This document shows positions 42,888-52,136 of a DNA stretch of 64,000 bases, in pieces (position 1 is the first letter of the stretch; every line of letters starts with the position of its first letter). Made by a program: the position numbers and the translations under genes. Source of the stretch: an uncultured Bacilli bacterium (GTDB lineage: Bacteria > Bacillota_I > Bacilli_A > RF39 > UBA660); the NCBI GenBank assembly GCA_934149465.1, contig CAKPEZ010000002.1:62001-126000 (forward strand), given 5' to 3'. Under the pieces are notes generated by a model. It saw only the letters and a list, made by a program, of their open reading frames with translations. It made no database searches and had not been told where the DNA came from.

Positions 42888-44717
42888 ATGCAAATAGGAG
42901 TTACAGTAATTTGTTGTAGCTTATTATATAGTATTATGGTAGGAATAGTATATTTCTTAAAACCTAAAGTAAATAATACTGAAAATAAAATTTATAGTTT
43001 CTTAATGAAAATAAATATCTTTGGACTTTTCTTAGAACTTGGTTGTTGTTTTTTCGTTTATAACAAAGATATATCTTCATTCTATTCAACAATGAATATT
43101 TTCATAAATAAAGCATTTTTAATTTATTTATTGTTATGGGAATTTACCTTTACATTTTATACATTCTATATTTCATTTAGTAGAAACGAAAAATTTAAAC
43201 AACTATATAAGAATAATAAAGATAAAATTCTTCTTGGAATAGGAATAGCTTATTTCTTAGTTTTACTCTTAGTAGTAGGACTCCCATTATATTACTGTAA
43301 TGAAGGAGGATATGTTTATTCTTATGGACCTGCTACTGATATATTATTTATAGTAGGAGGAATATCTATCTTAGTAGATAATTTCTGTGTATTTAAAAAT
43401 TTTAAAAAAGTAGCAACTAAGAAATACTATCCATTATTTATTTTAATTTTATTAATGATTTTAGTTTTTGTTATTAGAGAGATAAACCCTGGATTAATAG
43501 TAATCAATTCAGTATTTGCATTTGTTACAGTACTTATGTACTTTACTATTGAGAATCCTGATTTACAATTAGTTGATGAACTTATTAGAAATAGAGAAAT
43601 AGTAGAGAAATCAATTGAAGATAAATCAACATTTTTATTTAAGATGACTGAAGAAGTTAGAAATCCTCTTAAGAAGATTATTGATAATATAGATTCTTAT
43701 AATATTACTGATGATCCTAAAGATAAGGAATTATATATTGATAATGTCTTAGAAAATGCGAATAATTTAACTTTTATAGTTAATAATATCTTAGATATTA
43801 GTAATATGGATATCAATAATATTAGAATTACTAATAGTATTTATAATGCTTATACTTTCTTTGAAGATATAAGAAAGAAAACACTTCCTGAAACTAAGAA
43901 GAAAAATTTAGAATTTCGCTATGAAGTAAGTAATAATTTACCTAAATTTCTTTATGGAGATAACGTTAAATTAAAACAAGCTATAATGTCAATTATCTTA
44001 AATGCAGTAAAACATACTACTACAGGATTCGTTGATGTTGATGTTAATACAATTATTCGTTATGATATCTGTAGATTAATTATCTCAGTAAAAGATTCTG
44101 GATGTGGAATGAGTCTTGAAAAAATAAATAATATCTTAAATCAAAAAGGAGAACTTACTAAAGGAGATTTAGCTAAGCTTAATAAAGTTGATGTTGATTT
44201 AACCGTAGCGCTTAAAATAATTAAAATATTAAATGGTAATGTTCATATAAAAAGTAAACTTGGGGAAGGTACTGAATTTACAATAGTACTTGATCAAAAA
44301 ATAGATTTACCTAAAAATAATATTTTAGATATTAAAAAATATGATTATGCAATTGGTAAGAAGATATTACTAGTAGATGATAAATTAGATGAAATAAGAA
44401 AAATAGAAGATTTACTTACTACTTCTTCTAAAGATGTTATTAATTTAGCCATGTTAGGATCAGAATGTATTGAAAAGATTAAAGCTGGTGAAAAATATGA
44501 TTTAATTATTATCAATGATGAATTAAGACCGGTAAATGCTCTTCCTACTTTGCAAAAGTTAAAAGAAATAAAGAGATTTAATACTCCAGTAGTAGTGCTT
44601 TTAGATAAGAATAAAGAGTTTATTAAAAGACATTATTTAGAAGATGGTTTTGATGATTATATTTTAAGAAGTAATTTAGAAGAAGAAATAAAAAGAATAA
44701 TTGATAAATATTATTAA
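42888..44717 (+). CDS. Hybrid histidine-kinase-like protein lacking the phospho-acceptor histidine
   Basis: A 609-residue membrane sensor-like protein. Seven hydrophobic helices fill residues 1-222. The dimerisation helix has MTEEVRNPLKKII where kinases have MSHEIRTPL, so the phospho-acceptor His is Glu (E255). The ATPase domain keeps the N box (LNAVKHT) and G1 (DSGCGMS), but the GLGL of G2 is replaced (VDVDLTVAL); GEGTEFTI remains. A C-terminal receiver (about 480-609) has VDDK and a candidate phospho-Asp in NDELRP. It is therefore probably not an active autokinase and may bind ATP or be phosphorylated by another kinase. No response-regulator gene is adjacent. Confidence 0.85.
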   Translation: MQIGVTVICCSLLYSIMVGIVYFLKPKVNNTENKIYSFLMKINIFGLFLELGCCFFVYNKDISSFYSTMNIFINKAFLIYLLLWEFTFTFYTFYISFSRNEKFKQLYKNNKDKILLGIGIAYFLVLLLVVGLPLYYCNEGGYVYSYGPATDILFIVGGISILVDNFCVFKNFKKVATKKYYPLFILILLMILVFVIREINPGLIVINSVFAFVTVLMYFTIENPDLQLVDELIRNREIVEKSIEDKSTFLFKMTEEVRNPLKKIIDNIDSYNITDDPKDKELYIDNVLENANNLTFIVNNILDISNMDINNIRITNSIYNAYTFFEDIRKKTLPETKKKNLEFRYEVSNNLPKFLYGDNVKLKQAIMSIILNAVKHTTTGFVDVDVNTIIRYDICRLIISVKDSGCGMSLEKINNILNQKGELTKGDLAKLNKVDVDLTVALKIIKILNGNVHIKSKLGEGTEFTIVLDQKIDLPKNNILDIKKYDYAIGKKILLVDDKLDEIRKIEDLLTTSSKDVINLAMLGSECIEKIKAGEKYDLIIINDELRPVNALPTLQKLKEIKRFNTPVVVLLDKNKEFIKRHYLEDGFDDYILRSNLEEEIKRIIDKYY

Positions 44718-44756
44718 AAAAAGATGTTCCTTAAAAAAAGAAACATCTTTTTTATT
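44716..44756. terminator. Bidirectional terminator between the kinase-like gene and the TetR gene
   Basis: AAAAAGATGTT-CTT / AAG-AACATCTTTTT with one mismatch and an A-rich loop; T run on both strands. Confidence 0.8.
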
Positions 44757-45351
44757 TTAATAAAGATTTAATCGCATCAAATAAGTAGGGCTTATATTCA
44801 TTAATTGGAAGTGGTTCTTTTTTTACTATTGAAGTAAAACAAGTAGAACTAACTAATTCTACGATTATAAAAAAAGTTACTTCTGGATTTTTTAATTTAA
44901 TTTTACTTTTTTTTAAGCCATCAATAAAATGATTATATAATCCTAAACTTTCACTTTCCATCAAATTAGAAAGATTCTTACTATAAATTCCTAAAGACAT
45001 ATTCTTGCCAATTAATTTTAAAAGAAGCGGTTTAGTAGCAAGTTCATCAATTATATAATTAATTACAAAATTCATTTGCTTTTCAAAATCAGTAATATTT
45101 TCTTTTTTTAAATGAATAATCGCATCATTAAATAATTGATGTGATTTATTTATAATAATGTGGTTCTGTAAATCATATTTATCTTTAAAATAAAGATAAA
45201 ATGTTCCTTTAGCAATCTTTGCTTCATCGACGATATCCTGTATTGAAGTATCTTTAATATCTTTTTTACCAAGTAGGGTATAACCAGCATCTAATAATTT
45301 TCTCTTTTTTTCTAGTTTACCTTCTTCTACTTTTGATAGCTCTTTATCCAT
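44752..45351 (-). CDS. TetR-family repressor of the MMPL exporter operon
   Basis: A 199-residue regulator. Residues about 12-58 hold the TetR helix-turn-helix (LLDAGYTLLGKKDIKDTSIQDI followed by VDEAKIAKGTFYLYFKDKYDL). The rest is an all-helical ligand-binding and dimer domain of unknown ligand. It is divergent from the MMPL gene, and two 13-bp palindromes sit on that gene's promoter, so repression of the exporter is likely. GAGGTGAT precedes the ATG. It has its own TTGACT-17-TAAAAT promoter. Confidence 0.92.
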   Translation of the reverse strand: MDKELSKVEEGKLEKKRKLLDAGYTLLGKKDIKDTSIQDIVDEAKIAKGTFYLYFKDKYDLQNHIIINKSHQLFNDAIIHLKKENITDFEKQMNFVINYIIDELATKPLLLKLIGKNMSLGIYSKNLSNLMESESLGLYNHFIDGLKKSKIKLKNPEVTFFIIVELVSSTCFTSIVKKEPLPINEYKPYLFDAIKSLLK

Positions 45352-45370
45352 TATCTATCACCTCACACTA

Positions 45371-45399
45371 ATTTTAATTCAAAATAAGAAAATAGTCAA
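45371..45399 (-). promoter_or_regulatory. Promoter of the TetR gene
   Basis: On the minus strand TTGACT (45399-45394), 17-bp spacer, TAAAAT (45376-45371). It lies about 35 bp from the nearer operator-like palindrome. Confidence 0.65.
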
Positions 45400-45433
45400 T
45401 TTTCTTTTTAATAAGCATAATATAAATAGGGTA

Positions 45434-45481
45434 TTGACTAACGGTCATTGTTATGATAGAATTAAAAATGACCGTTGGTCA
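45434..45481 (+). promoter_or_regulatory. MMPL promoter with two TetR operator-like palindromes
   Basis: TTGACT (45434-45439), 17-bp spacer and TAGAAT (45457-45462) with an extended TG. TGACTAACGGTCA (45435-45447) overlaps the -35 box and TGACCGTTGGTCA (45469-45481), a perfect TGACC-N3-GGTCA palindrome, covers the predicted start of transcription. Centres are 34 bp apart, about three helical turns. Together they also form a 15-bp inverted repeat with one mismatch. Confidence 0.8.
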
Positions 45482-45494
45482 TAAGAGGTGAAAT

Positions 45495-47567
45495 ATGAAA
45501 AAAATAAGTGAATTTATTTGTAAAAAGAAATATCTTATTCTAATATTAACTATCTTATTAACAGTTATTTCTTTAGTTGGAATACATGCAACTAAGATAA
45601 ACTATGATATTTTAGTATATTTACCAGAAGATATTGAAACTATGAAAGGTCAAAAGATATTAACTGAGGACTTTGAGATGGGAGCGTTTTCTATTACTGT
45701 AGTAGAGAATATGCCTTCTAAAGATCTTTTAAAATTAGAAGATCAAATTAGAAACATAGATGGCGTTTTGATGGTAGAAAGTGCATCTGATTTAGTTGGT
45801 ACTACTATTCCTCTTGAAATGCTACCAAGTGAGATAGTATCAAAAGTTCATAAAGATAATACCGACTTATTACTTATAACTTTTAAAGATGGAACTTCTT
45901 CAGAAACAACAACTAATGCTGTTTCAAAGATTAGAGAAATTACTTCATCTAATGTTAAAGTAGGCGGTATGAGTGCGATGGTACTTGATACAAGAGAATT
46001 ATCTGATCAAGAAATAACTATTTATATTTTGATCGCAGTAGGACTATGTGCAATTATTTTGATGATATCCTTAGATTCTTATTTTGTACCAGTATTATTA
46101 CTTGGTAATATTGGAATTGCCATCTTATTTAATATGGGAAGTAATGTCTTTTTAGGAGAAATATCTTATATTACTAAGGCAATAAGTGCAGTACTTCAGC
46201 TTGGAGTAACTACCGACTTTTCTATCTTCTTATATCATCGTTATGAAGAATTAAAGAAAGAATCTAAGAATAGAGAAGATGCTATGAGTAAGGCAATAAT
46301 GGATACATTTACTTCGGTAATTGGAAGTTCATTTACTACTATTGCTGGATTCTTAGCACTTTGTGCGATGAATTTAACTTTAGGAAAAGATATTGGTTTA
46401 GTAATGGCTAAAGGAGTATTATGTGGAGTTATTTGCGTTCTTACCGTTTTTCCTGCTTTACTATTAGTATTTGATAATATTGTAGAGAAGACTTCACATA
46501 AAATAATCCTTCCTAAATTTGAAGGATTAAAAGACTTTATAATTAAGAACTACAAAGTAATATTTATAATCTTTATTATTTTGATATTACCTGCTTACTT
46601 AGGAAATAAACATACAGAAAGTTATTATAACTTAGATAAAAGTCTTCCTGATACATTAGATAGTAGCGTTGCTAATAAGATATTAAAAGAAGATTTTGGA
46701 ATAGTTTCTCCAGAGATAATCTTAATAGATAAAGATTTAAGTTCTTCTAAAATAAGTGCTATGTGTGATGAGATAATTGATGTAGAAGGAATAGACTTTG
46801 TATTAAATATAGATAAATTAAATGAATACGGAATTACTAAGAATATGCTTAGTGATGATCTTTTAAAAAAGGTAGAAAGTGATAAATATCAAATGATTTT
46901 AATAAACTCTAGTTATGATATTGCAACTGATGAATTAAATAATCAAGTAACTACTGTTAATGAAATTATTAAGAAATATGATTCAAATGCTATTTTAGCA
47001 GGAGAAGGTCCTCTTATGAAAGATTTAGTTGAAATTAGTAATCAGGACTTTATTAATGTTAATTATAGCTCTATAATTATTATCTTTATAATTATGCTTA
47101 TTATATTAAAATCACTATCATTACCAGTTATCTTGGTAAGTACTGTAGAATTTGCAATTATGCTTAATATGGCTATTCCATATTATATGGGAGTAAAACT
47201 TCCATTTATAGCATCCATTGTAATTGGAACAATTCAGCTTGGAGCAACAATAGACTATGCTATTTTAATGACTACTAAATACCTAGAAGCAAGAAAGAAG
47301 ATGGATAAAAAATCTTCAGTTAAGTATGCTTTAGATGGATCAGTTTCATCTATTATAGTAAGTGCTTTATGTTTCTTTGGAGCAACTTTTGGAGTAGGTA
47401 TTTATTCTAAACTAGAAATGATTAGCTCATTATGCATCCTTATCGCAAGAGGAGCAATTATTAGTATGATAGTAGTTATATTTGTCTTACCAGCATTACT
47501 TATAATATTTGATAAATTAATTTGTAAGACAACACTTGGAATGAAAGGAAGGAAAAAATATGAATAA
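45495..47567 (+). CDS. MMPL/RND-family membrane exporter
   Basis: A 690-residue transporter with twelve helices in two repeats, each with a large outside loop after its first helix (about 35-170 and 375-510). The second halves of the repeats match: ISAVLQLGVTTDFSIFLYHRYEEL and IGTIQLGATIDYAILMTTKYLEA, each with the conserved Asp (in TDF and IDY) thought to carry protons. Length and layout fit MMPL proteins, which export lipids, glycolipids or drugs. AGAGGTG precedes the ATG; the gene lies directly behind TetR operators, and its last 8 bp overlap the next gene. Confidence 0.92.
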   Translation: MKKISEFICKKKYLILILTILLTVISLVGIHATKINYDILVYLPEDIETMKGQKILTEDFEMGAFSITVVENMPSKDLLKLEDQIRNIDGVLMVESASDLVGTTIPLEMLPSEIVSKVHKDNTDLLLITFKDGTSSETTTNAVSKIREITSSNVKVGGMSAMVLDTRELSDQEITIYILIAVGLCAIILMISLDSYFVPVLLLGNIGIAILFNMGSNVFLGEISYITKAISAVLQLGVTTDFSIFLYHRYEELKKESKNREDAMSKAIMDTFTSVIGSSFTTIAGFLALCAMNLTLGKDIGLVMAKGVLCGVICVLTVFPALLLVFDNIVEKTSHKIILPKFEGLKDFIIKNYKVIFIIFIILILPAYLGNKHTESYYNLDKSLPDTLDSSVANKILKEDFGIVSPEIILIDKDLSSSKISAMCDEIIDVEGIDFVLNIDKLNEYGITKNMLSDDLLKKVESDKYQMILINSSYDIATDELNNQVTTVNEIIKKYDSNAILAGEGPLMKDLVEISNQDFINVNYSSIIIIFIIMLIILKSLSLPVILVSTVEFAIMLNMAIPYYMGVKLPFIASIVIGTIQLGATIDYAILMTTKYLEARKKMDKKSSVKYALDGSVSSIIVSALCFFGATFGVGIYSKLEMISSLCILIARGAIISMIVVIFVLPALLIIFDKLICKTTLGMKGRKKYE

Positions 47568-49260
47568 AAAATTTACTAAAGTAGTAAGTGCTACTTTAAT
47601 TATTAGTATGTTATTTACTAATGTAATGCCAGTATATGCTTTAACTAAAGATGAAACTATCTATAGTAAATTAAATACAAATGGTACTGTAAAAAGTACT
47701 CTAGTAAATGAACATCTAACAAGAAGTGATAATGAAGAAATGGAAGATGTTACTATCTTAAAAGATATTTTAAATATTAATGGAGATGAAACTTATCAAG
47801 AAAAAGATGGTAAAATAGTTTGGAAAACTAATGAAAAAGATCTATTTTATCAAGGAACTACTGATAAAGCTTTACCTATTAGCGCAAGTATTACTTATAA
47901 ATTGGATGGAGAAGAAATTTCTTTAAATAAATTACTTGGTCAAAAAGGACACGTTGAAATTATTTTAAATTATCAAAATAATCTTGTTAATGAAACTTAC
48001 GTTGGTAATAAAAAAGAAACTTTATATACTCCATTTGTAGTAACAATGGGATTAATCCTTAATAATAAAGAAAATAAAAATATTAGTATTTCTAATGGTA
48101 AAATAGTTAACCTAGGAAATAAGAATATCTTAGTTGGTATTGCTACTCCAGGAATGTATGATAATTTAAAAATAAAAGAATTTAAGAATTTAGATAGCAT
48201 TACTATTAGTTATGATACAACCAATTTTAGCTTACCATCTATCTATAATGTTGCTACTAATAAAATAGTAGAAGATGATGATTTAGAAATATTTAATAAA
48301 TTAGATAATTTATATAGTAGTTATCAATTATTATCTTCTAAAGTAGATGAATTAGAAGAAGGCGCTAATACTCTTTATGAAGGGATGGAATCTTTAAATG
48401 ATGGTATCTTATCTTTAGATAGTGGATTAACTTCTCTTTATGATGGAATAACTTTAATTCAAAGTAAATTAGAAGATTCTCTTGCTAAGTATGCTGATAT
48501 GTCTATTTCTGATGAAATGATTTCTTCTGTCAAAGAAGAAGCTACTAAAGAAGCAGTTTTAGCAATTGAAAGTAAAAAAGAAGATTTATTAAAGCAAGCT
48601 AAAAATAAAGTAGATGCTAAATTTACTTCTTATTATAAAGATATAATTGGTAATCAAGCAGTAAGTAATATTGAGAAAATGTATGGACCTTTAGATGATA
48701 CTACTAAAGCTCTTATATATAATACAGCAGTTAATACATCATATACTGTAGCATTAGAAACAGCTAAAGAAACCACTTATGAAACTGCTATTCAAATAGC
48801 AAAAATACTTGCACCTAATATAGCAGAAAACATTTTAAAAGAAACAACAACAACTATTATGAAAGAAACAACATCTTCTTTAAAAGAACTTACAGAAGCA
48901 ATAAATTACCTAGAAACTGGTGTAACTAAATTACAAGATGGTTCTAGTAAATTAGTATTAGGAAGTTCTAATATATTAGAAGGTAACAAATCTCTAAGTG
49001 AAGGAATTCATACATTTAATGAACAAGGAATAAAAAAACTTAATAGTTATTTTGATTATGAACTTATAAATAAAGTAAAAAAATTATCTATTCTTTCTAA
49101 AGAATATCAGACATTAGATTCTAAGGATGATAGTGCTAATGGTAAGAGTAAACTTATTATGGTAATAGATAGTGTAGAAAAGAAAAGTACTCCGCAAAAA
49201 GAAAATACTAAGAAAGTAAAAACATCTTTTTGGGATAGAATAGTAAACTTATTTAAATAA
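47560..49260 (+). CDS. Secreted partner protein of the MMPL exporter (YhgE/Pip-like repeats)
   Basis: A 566-residue exported protein. Signal peptide about 1-28 (cut after VYA). A beta-rich region follows to about 235, with ITYKLDGEEISLNKLLGQKGHV and EIILNYQNN typical of proteins encoded beside MMPL genes. From about 250 come heptad-like repeats such as LEEGANTLYEGMESLNDG then ILSLDSGLTSLYDG, and near 475 TKLQDGSSKLVLGSSNILEG, as in YhgE/Pip proteins. The tail is basic (TSFWDRIVNLFK) with no clear membrane helix. It overlaps the MMPL gene by 8 bp. It probably forms an outside stalk or complex with the exporter; this is inference. Confidence 0.8.
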   Translation: MNKKFTKVVSATLIISMLFTNVMPVYALTKDETIYSKLNTNGTVKSTLVNEHLTRSDNEEMEDVTILKDILNINGDETYQEKDGKIVWKTNEKDLFYQGTTDKALPISASITYKLDGEEISLNKLLGQKGHVEIILNYQNNLVNETYVGNKKETLYTPFVVTMGLILNNKENKNISISNGKIVNLGNKNILVGIATPGMYDNLKIKEFKNLDSITISYDTTNFSLPSIYNVATNKIVEDDDLEIFNKLDNLYSSYQLLSSKVDELEEGANTLYEGMESLNDGILSLDSGLTSLYDGITLIQSKLEDSLAKYADMSISDEMISSVKEEATKEAVLAIESKKEDLLKQAKNKVDAKFTSYYKDIIGNQAVSNIEKMYGPLDDTTKALIYNTAVNTSYTVALETAKETTYETAIQIAKILAPNIAENILKETTTTIMKETTSSLKELTEAINYLETGVTKLQDGSSKLVLGSSNILEGNKSLSEGIHTFNEQGIKKLNSYFDYELINKVKKLSILSKEYQTLDSKDDSANGKSKLIMVIDSVEKKSTPQKENTKKVKTSFWDRIVNLFK

Positions 49261-49265
49261 TTAAG

Positions 49266-49293
49266 AACTTCGTTATATAGCGAAGTTTTTTTA
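49266..49293 (+). terminator. Rho-independent terminator after the MMPL operon
   Basis: AACTTCG / CGAAGTT with a short loop and seven T. Confidence 0.82.
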
Positions 49294-49296
49294 TCT

Positions 49297-49371
49297 TTGA
49301 CATAATATTTAAGTAATTTTGTATAATTAAGTAAAGAAGTGCTTTTGATTACTAGTACTTCATGATATAAT
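49297..49371 (+). promoter_or_regulatory. Two tandem promoters before murG
   Basis: First: TTGACA (49297-49302), 19-bp spacer, TATAAT (49322-49327). Second: TGATATAAT (TATAAT at 49366-49371) with TTGATT 15 bp upstream. The second would give a leader of about 16 nt. Confidence 0.6.
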
Positions 49372-49393
49372 TAAATAAAGAGAAGGTGGTTTT

Positions 49394-50479
49394 TTGAGAG
49401 TAATTATTAGTGCTGGCGGAACTGGAGGACATATTATTCCAGCAATAGCAATTATGAATAAAATAAAAGAAAAAGAACCAGATAGTGAGTTTTTATATAT
49501 TGGAACTCATAATAGAATGGAAAAAGACTTAATTCCTGAAATGGGAATTAGATATGAAGCTATTACAATAAATGGACTTAGAAGGAAAATAAGCTTAGAT
49601 AATATTAAAAATATTGGTAATTATCTAAAGGCTTTAAAAAAGTGTAAAAAAATTATATCTGAATTTAAACCAGACGTTGTAGTAGGAGCAGGTGGATATG
49701 TAACTGCCCCAGTTATTTATACTGCAAAAAAACTAGGATATAAAACTTTTATTCATGAACAAAACAGTGTTGTTGGTTTATCAAATAAATATTTAAGTAG
49801 ATATGCAGATAAAGTAGGAGTGTCTTTTGAAAGTACTATGAAAGACTTTGATTCTAAAAAAGTTGTTCTAACAGGAAATCCTAGTAGTGAAAAAGCTTTA
49901 TTAGCAAAGAAAGCAACTAAAGAAGAGTACAAGTTAAGTAAAAATAAAAAATTAGTTTTAATTGTAATGGGAAGCTTAGGTAGTAGCACTGTTAATAATA
50001 AAATAGTAAATATGCTTGATGATTTTAAAGATAAAAATTATGAAGTTGTATTTGTAACTGGTAATTCTTATTATAATAAAGTTAAAGATTTAAAAGTTCC
50101 CTCTAATGTTAAAGTAGTTCCTTTTATATATGAAATGCCTTCATTAATGAAAATAACTGATTTAATGATTACTAGAGCAGGAGCTTCAACAATGAGTGAA
50201 ATTATGGCAATTGGACTTCCTTCAATATTTATACCAAGTCCTTACGTTGCTAATAATCATCAATATAAAAACGCTATGGATTTAGTAAAAAGAAAAGCTG
50301 GATTAATACTAGAAGAAAAAGATCTAACTAAAGAAAAATTACTACAAATGATTGATGATTTACTTAATAACCCTAAAGAATATCAAATGATAAAAAGTAA
50401 CTTAGTAGCGCTAGGAATTTCTGATAGTGCTGAAAAAATATACAATGTATTAAGAAAGCTCGTGGATAATGATGGATGA
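49394..50479 (+). CDS. murG: MurG, lipid II-forming N-acetylglucosamine transferase
   Basis: Adds GlcNAc to lipid I on the inner membrane face to make lipid II for peptidoglycan. A GT28 protein of 361 residues: SAGGTGGHIIPA (glycine-rich loop), VGAGGYVTAPV, FIHEQNSVVGLSNK and ITRAGASTMSEI with the donor-binding acidic residues. The start is TTG: AGAAGGTGGT lies 5-7 bp upstream and the protein then begins at the conserved RVIISAGGTGGH; no ATG is available nearby. It overlaps murB by 11 bp. Confidence 0.97.
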   Translation: MRVIISAGGTGGHIIPAIAIMNKIKEKEPDSEFLYIGTHNRMEKDLIPEMGIRYEAITINGLRRKISLDNIKNIGNYLKALKKCKKIISEFKPDVVVGAGGYVTAPVIYTAKKLGYKTFIHEQNSVVGLSNKYLSRYADKVGVSFESTMKDFDSKKVVLTGNPSSEKALLAKKATKEEYKLSKNKKLVLIVMGSLGSSTVNNKIVNMLDDFKDKNYEVVFVTGNSYYNKVKDLKVPSNVKVVPFIYEMPSLMKITDLMITRAGASTMSEIMAIGLPSIFIPSPYVANNHQYKNAMDLVKRKAGLILEEKDLTKEKLLQMIDDLLNNPKEYQMIKSNLVALGISDSAEKIYNVLRKLVDNDG

Positions 50480-51371
50480 TTTTGGAAAATATGTAAAAAA
50501 AAATAAATTAGGAAAATTATTAGAAGAATTTAGTTTAAAAGGATATAATACTTATAATGTTAATGGTAAAGCTCGTTATATTGTATATCCTAATGATGTA
50601 GAAGGATTAAAAGGAATAGTTCGTTATTTAAAAGAAAATAATTTAAAATATCAAGTTTTAGGATATGGAAGTAACGTAATTTTTTATAATAAATATTATG
50701 ATGGTGTAATTATTAAATTAGATTTATTTAATAACTTAGAAATAAAGAATAATAAAGTAATAGTAGGAAGTGGTTATTCTCTTATTAAAGTAGCATTAAA
50801 GACTGCTAAATTAGGATTAACAGGATTAGAATTTGCTTCTGGAATACCTGGTAGTGTTGGTGGAGCTGTAGTAATGAATGCAGGAGCATATAAATCAGAT
50901 ATGGGATATGTCGTTCAAAAGGTAAAAGTCTTAACTCCTGATCTTGAAGTAAAAACTTTATATAATAAGGATTTAAACTATCATTATCGTACATCTTTTT
51001 TAAAAGAAAATAAAGATTATATTGTATTAGAAGCAACTCTTTCTTTAAAACATGGGAAAAAAGAGGCGATAATGGATTTAATTAAGACAAGAAAAGAAAA
51101 AAGATTTGCATCTCAGCCACTAGAATATCCGTCAGCAGGAAGTGTTTTTAGAAATCCTAAAGATATGTATGCAGGAGAATTAATTGAAAAAAGTAATCTA
51201 AAAAAGACTAATATAAATGGGGCAGAGGTTTCAGAAAAACATGCTAATTTTATTATTAATAAAGGTAAATGCTCTGGTAAAGATATAGCTGATTTAATTG
51301 AATTAGTTCAAAAAAAAGTAAAAGAAGATCATGGTGTTGATCTAATCTTAGAACAAGAAATTATAAAATAG
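50469..51371 (+). CDS. murB: UDP-N-acetylenolpyruvoylglucosamine reductase
   Basis: Reduces UDP-GlcNAc-enolpyruvate to UDP-MurNAc using FAD and NADPH. FAD-binding features are YQVLGYGSNVIF and GIPGSVGGAVVMNAGAY; RFASQPLEYPSAGSVFRNP places the catalytic Ser (SAGS...F) of the short type II form; a final Glu lies in LEQEII. The start is ATG 50469 or the adjacent ATG 50472. Start lies in the end of murG. The murG-murB-divIB order matches Firmicute wall clusters. Confidence 0.96.
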   Translation: MMDDFGKYVKKNKLGKLLEEFSLKGYNTYNVNGKARYIVYPNDVEGLKGIVRYLKENNLKYQVLGYGSNVIFYNKYYDGVIIKLDLFNNLEIKNNKVIVGSGYSLIKVALKTAKLGLTGLEFASGIPGSVGGAVVMNAGAYKSDMGYVVQKVKVLTPDLEVKTLYNKDLNYHYRTSFLKENKDYIVLEATLSLKHGKKEAIMDLIKTRKEKRFASQPLEYPSAGSVFRNPKDMYAGELIEKSNLKKTNINGAEVSEKHANFIINKGKCSGKDIADLIELVQKKVKEDHGVDLILEQEIIK

Positions 51372-51383
51372 GAGGAACATATT

Positions 51384-52085
51384 ATGGATGATACTAAAAA
51401 GAAGATTAAGATTAAAGTGAAAAAGAAAAAAATAAATTTAAAAAAGATCTTAGTCTTATTATTAGGATTATATCTATTATACTTTTTAGTATCATCTATT
51501 TTAAAAATGCCAATTAAAAATATCTACGTAACTGGTAATAATTATTTATCTGATAAAGAAGTATTAGAACTTGCTGGTATTAAAGATTATCCATCTTACT
51601 TTCTTACTACTAAAAGAAAAATGACTAAAGAATTACTAAAAAATAAATATATAAAAGAAGTAAAGATAGAAAAAAAATTCTTTTGGAAAGTATATCTAAA
51701 TATTTCAGAATACAAAGTTCTAGCTTTAGATAAAGTAACTGGTAAAATAATCTTAGAAAACGGTAAAAAAGAAGAAAACACTTATAATATTAGAGATATT
51801 CCTATTCTTTTAAATGAAATTGATGAAAAAGAATATACTAAATTTATTAAAGCATTTAGTAAAGTAGATAGTGATATATTAAATCAAATATCAGAAATAG
51901 AGTATGCTCCTTCTAACGTTGATAACAAGCGTTTTATTTTATATATGAATGATACTAATTATGTATATATATCTTTGGATAAAATAGATAAACTAAATGA
52001 ATATAATAAAATAAAAAATGATTTAGAAGGAAAAAAAGGTATTCTTTATCTAGATTCAGGAAATTATTTTGAAATTAGAAAATAA
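51384..52085 (+). CDS. divIB: Cell-division protein DivIB/FtsQ
   Basis: Bitopic divisome protein of 233 residues that links wall synthesis with septation. A strongly basic cytoplasmic tail (about 1-22), one membrane helix (about 22-41) and an extracytoplasmic POTRA domain starting MPIKNIYVTGNNYLSDKEVL, followed by a beta domain (YNIRDIPILLNEID ... IEYAPSNVDNKRFILYM). Position right after murG-murB is the classic one. AGGAGGAAC precedes the ATG. Confidence 0.92.
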   Translation: MDDTKKKIKIKVKKKKINLKKILVLLLGLYLLYFLVSSILKMPIKNIYVTGNNYLSDKEVLELAGIKDYPSYFLTTKRKMTKELLKNKYIKEVKIEKKFFWKVYLNISEYKVLALDKVTGKIILENGKKEENTYNIRDIPILLNEIDEKEYTKFIKAFSKVDSDILNQISEIEYAPSNVDNKRFILYMNDTNYVYISLDKIDKLNEYNKIKNDLEGKKGILYLDSGNYFEIRK

Positions 52086-52088
52086 AAA

Positions 52089-52117
52089 TTGTTATATTTT
52101 AAAAGTTATATTATAAT
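52089..52117 (+). promoter_or_regulatory. Promoter of uppS-cdsA-rseP
   Basis: TTGTTA (52089-52094), 17-bp spacer and TATAAT (52112-52117), directly after divIB. Confidence 0.65.
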
Positions 52118-52136
52118 ATTAAGAAGAGGTAAAAAA

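Noticed and set aside
50806..51036. Minus-strand 76-codon frame inside murB
   Set aside because: Covers the conserved murB FAD-binding region in antisense.
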